7,695 bases of DNA. It comes from CALELM01 sp045617105. Its GTDB lineage: Bacteria; Bacillota; Negativicutes; Selenomonadales; Selenomonadaceae. The notes under the pieces were generated by a model. The model ran no database searches and was not told where the DNA came from. It saw nothing but the letters and a program-made list of their open reading frames with translations. Each line of letters starts with the position of its first letter. Position 1 is the first letter of the stretch. The stretch is from assembly GCA_045617105.1 (NCBI GenBank), contig JAZLHW010000169.1, forward strand, positions 1 through 7,695, read 5' to 3'. Below are positions 5,689-7,695 of this stretch, piece after piece. The position numbers and the translations under genes are program-made.

Positions 5689-5827
5689 GTTGTCTCTCTT
5701 CCTTTCTGATATAATTTCCAATCTGACTTAAACCTGCTTGTAGGGTAAAATTTTATGCAATATCTTACTCTAACGATTTTCCTCTAAAAGAATAACACAG
5801 ATTATATGAAGCTAAAGCACTGGTATG

Positions 5828-7695
5828 TTACTTACCATCTGCATAGTTTTCCTCCAGCAGGCCTTTTAGGAATTTCCCCGTATAGGATTCCGGGACTTTG
5901 GAAATATCCTCTGGTCTGCCTTCCGCTACGATTCTGCCGCCTTTGTCACCGCCCTCCGGTCCAAGATCGATGATATGGTCTGCCGTCTTGATGACATCAA
6001 GATTGTGTTCGATCACGATTACCGTATCACCGCCCTCCACCAATCTTTGCAGGATGCCCAGCAGCTTGTGAATGTCTGCCGTATGAAGTCCCGTTGTTGG
6101 CTCGTCTAAAATGTAAAGCGTCTTTCCCGTGGAACGCCTTGCCAGCTCCGTAGACAGCTTAACACGCTGTGCCTCACCGCCTGACAAGGTAGTTGCAGGC
6201 TGTCCCAGTTTGATATAACCAAGCCCAACATCCTGAATGACCTTGAGCTTTCTCTCAATCTTTGGCACGTTCTTAAAAAACTCTACTGCCTCATCAATCG
6301 TCATATCCAGCACATCGGCAATGGTCTTTCCCTTGTATTTCACCTCCAAGGTTTCCCGATTGTACCGAGCGCCCTTGCAGACCTCGCAGGGTACATAAAC
6401 ATCCGGAAGGAAATGCATCTCTATTTTCAAGATGCCGTCCCCCTTGCACGCTTCACAGCGTCCTCCCTTGACATTGAAGCTAAAGCGACCTGCCTGATAT
6501 CCGCGTGTCCTTGCCTCCATCGTTTGGCTGAAGATCTCTCGGATATTGTCAAAAACTCCCGTATAGGTTGCAGGATTGGAACGAGGTGTTCTTCCTATTG
6601 GTTTTTGGTCAATATCAATAATCTTGTCGATGTGTTCCAGTCCCTTGATCTTCTTATGCTTCCCTGGCTTTCCCTTCGCATGGTACAGCTTGGAGGCGAT
6701 TGCTTTATAAAGGATCTCATTGACAAGCGTACTCTTACCGGAGCCTGACACTCCGGTAACGACCGTCAGCGTTCCCAACGGGAATTTCACATGAATGCCC
6801 TTGAGGTTGTTTTCCTTTGCTTCTGCAATCTCAATGAACTTTCCATTCCCTTTTCTGCGTCTTGATGGAACAGAGATAAATTTCTTGTGACTCAGATATT
6901 GCCCCGTGACGGAATTCTCTGACTGCATGATCTCCTGTGCTGTTCCCTGCGCCACCACATAGCCGCCATTTGCCCCAGCACCTGGACCAATATCTATGAT
7001 ATGGTCTGCTGCATACATCGTATCCTCATCATGCTCGACCACGATCAAGGTATTGCCCAGATCCCGCAATCGCTTCAGTGCCGAAAGCAGACGTTCATTG
7101 TCCCTCTGGTGAAGCCCAATGCTCGGCTCGTCCAAAATATAAAGCACTCCCATCAATCCCGAGCCGATCTGCGTTGCCAATCGTATACGCTGTGCCTCTC
7201 CTCCTGACAAGGTGCCTGCGGAACGTGACAGGGTAAGATAGTCCAGACCAACATTCAGCAAAAAATGAAGCCTTGCATGAATCTCCTTCAGCACCTGTGC
7301 CGCAATCTTGGCTTCCTTGGGCGGCAGTTCCAGTTTCTCAAAAAAATCTGCACATTCCCGAATGGTCATCTTCGTGACCTCATAAATATTCTTTTCCCCA
7401 ACCGTAACAGAAAGCGGTTCTGGCTTCAATCTAGCCCCGTGGCAGGTATCGCACGGGCTGTTTGTCATGTAGTTCTCATATCCCTCCCGCATTTCATCGG
7501 AATCTGTTTCCTTGTACCTGCGGGAAAGCATGTTCATAACGCCCTCAAAAGCAACATGGTATTCCTTGTATTCACCAAACATGTTCGTATAGTGAAAAGT
7601 AAACTTCTCATCCCCTGTCCCATAAAGCAAGTCCTGCTGGGTTTTCCTGTCCAGCTCCTTCCACGGAATCTCCATGGAATAGCCACGAGCCTCCA
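5828..7695 (-). CDS. uvrA: UvrA excinuclease ABC subunit A (5' part outside window)
   Basis: UvrA is the damage-recognition ATPase of nucleotide excision repair; it works as a dimer with UvrB. About 621 C-terminal codons are present of a protein normally near 940, and the frame stays open to the right edge. An internal Met codon at 7675 is therefore not the start. Counting from that Met: CDTCHGARL (75-83) belongs to the insertion region, followed by the first ABC signature LSGGE (156-160) and Walker B LYILDEP (178-184). Then come the second Walker A GVSGSGKST (308-316), the zinc finger CEAC/CEVC (Cys407, 410, 430, 433), the second signature LSGGE (497-501) and Walker B YILDEPTTGLH (521-531). 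The first Walker A lies outside the window. The C-terminus ends ENYADGK. It is upstream of the spe operon on the same strand, 346 bp away, and probably separately transcribed. Confidence 0.97.
   Translation of the reverse strand, partial: EARGYSMEIPWKELDRKTQQDLLYGTGDEKFTFHYTNMFGEYKEYHVAFEGVMNMLSRRYKETDSDEMREGYENYMTNSPCDTCHGARLKPEPLSVTVGEKNIYEVTKMTIRECADFFEKLELPPKEAKIAAQVLKEIHARLHFLLNVGLDYLTLSRSAGTLSGGEAQRIRLATQIGSGLMGVLYILDEPSIGLHQRDNERLLSALKRLRDLGNTLIVVEHDEDTMYAADHIIDIGPGAGANGGYVVAQGTAQEIMQSENSVTGQYLSHKKFISVPSRRRKGNGKFIEIAEAKENNLKGIHVKFPLGTLTVVTGVSGSGKSTLVNEILYKAIASKLYHAKGKPGKHKKIKGLEHIDKIIDIDQKPIGRTPRSNPATYTGVFDNIREIFSQTMEARTRGYQAGRFSFNVKGGRCEACKGDGILKIEMHFLPDVYVPCEVCKGARYNRETLEVKYKGKTIADVLDMTIDEAVEFFKNVPKIERKLKVIQDVGLGYIKLGQPATTLSGGEAQRVKLSTELARRSTGKTLYILDEPTTGLHTADIHKLLGILQRLVEGGDTVIVIEHNLDVIKTADHIIDLGPEGGDKGGRIVAEGRPEDISKVPESYTGKFLKGLLEENYADGK

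Larger units (their letters stand above)
5482..5827. other. 346-bp regulatory gap between uvrA and speD
   Basis: The gap is AT-rich and carries no conserved protein-length gene. Read on the minus strand from the uvrA stop, it contains an unremarkable stretch, a 10-bp palindrome TAAAATTTTA (5746-5755), a 12-codon ORF (5650-5688), a hairpin with a T-rich tail (5614-5643), CATAAA/TTTATG half-sites (5589-5610), and a second hairpin with six T residues (5497-5528). No clear terminator follows uvrA directly, so some readthrough from uvrA into this region is possible. Confidence 0.7.

Noticed and set aside
5791..5815. TATAAT-like -10 box on the minus strand just after uvrA
   Set aside because: No acceptable -35 box at 16-18 bp upstream, and the region is AT-rich enough to give this by chance.
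5482..5827. SAM riboswitch or T-box in the speD upstream region
   Set aside because: I could not find the conserved core elements of either class; only simple hairpins and a short ORF are visible.
5828..7675. uvrA taken as a complete gene starting at Met 7675
   Set aside because: The frame stays open to the window edge, the first Walker A is missing, and the length is about two thirds of UvrA, so this is an internal Met of a gene cut by the window.

Overview
The window looks like ordinary chromosomal DNA from a low-to-mid GC, probably anaerobic Firmicute. Clostridia or Negativicutes (Selenomonas-like) is my best guess. The reasons are strong AGGAG-type ribosome binding sites, SpeA and SpeB that resemble the Bacillus subtilis proteins as I remember them, and a long E. 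coli-type SpeD of the kind found in many anaerobic Firmicutes. The genus is inference. No mobile element, CRISPR array, rRNA or tRNA gene was seen.

Layout, left to right. Positions 3-116 hold the probable 3' end of an unidentified plus-strand gene. A good sigma-A-type promoter (137-165) then drives a small three-helix membrane protein of the DUF4870/Tic20-like type (192-518, plus strand). A perfect 19-bp hairpin (550-591) separates it from a converging minus-strand operon and can terminate transcription from both sides.

The minus-strand operon, read right to left, is speD (4666-5481), speA (3190-4641), speE (2330-3184), speB (1421-2278), then two small membrane-protein genes (973-1407 and 583-960). 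Most gaps are 5-24 nt; the speE-speB gap is 51 nt or 9 nt depending on the speB start. The four enzymes make a complete route to spermidine: SpeA decarboxylates arginine to agmatine, SpeB hydrolyses agmatine to putrescine and urea, SpeD makes decarboxylated S-adenosylmethionine, and SpeE joins the aminopropyl group to putrescine. The two membrane proteins share an architecture, may be diverged paralogues, and have no known function.

The 346-bp gap upstream of speD is the most structured non-coding part. On the minus strand it holds, in order, a 12-codon ORF with a good ribosome binding site and three Met codons, a terminator-like hairpin, a cluster of CATAAA/TTTATG half-sites including a 14-bp perfect palindrome, and a second terminator-like hairpin whose T-run ends 15 nt before the annotated speD start. 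This suggests transcriptional attenuation and repressor control, but it is unproven. To the right, uvrA (nucleotide excision repair) enters from outside the window and ends at 5828; only about its C-terminal two thirds is present.
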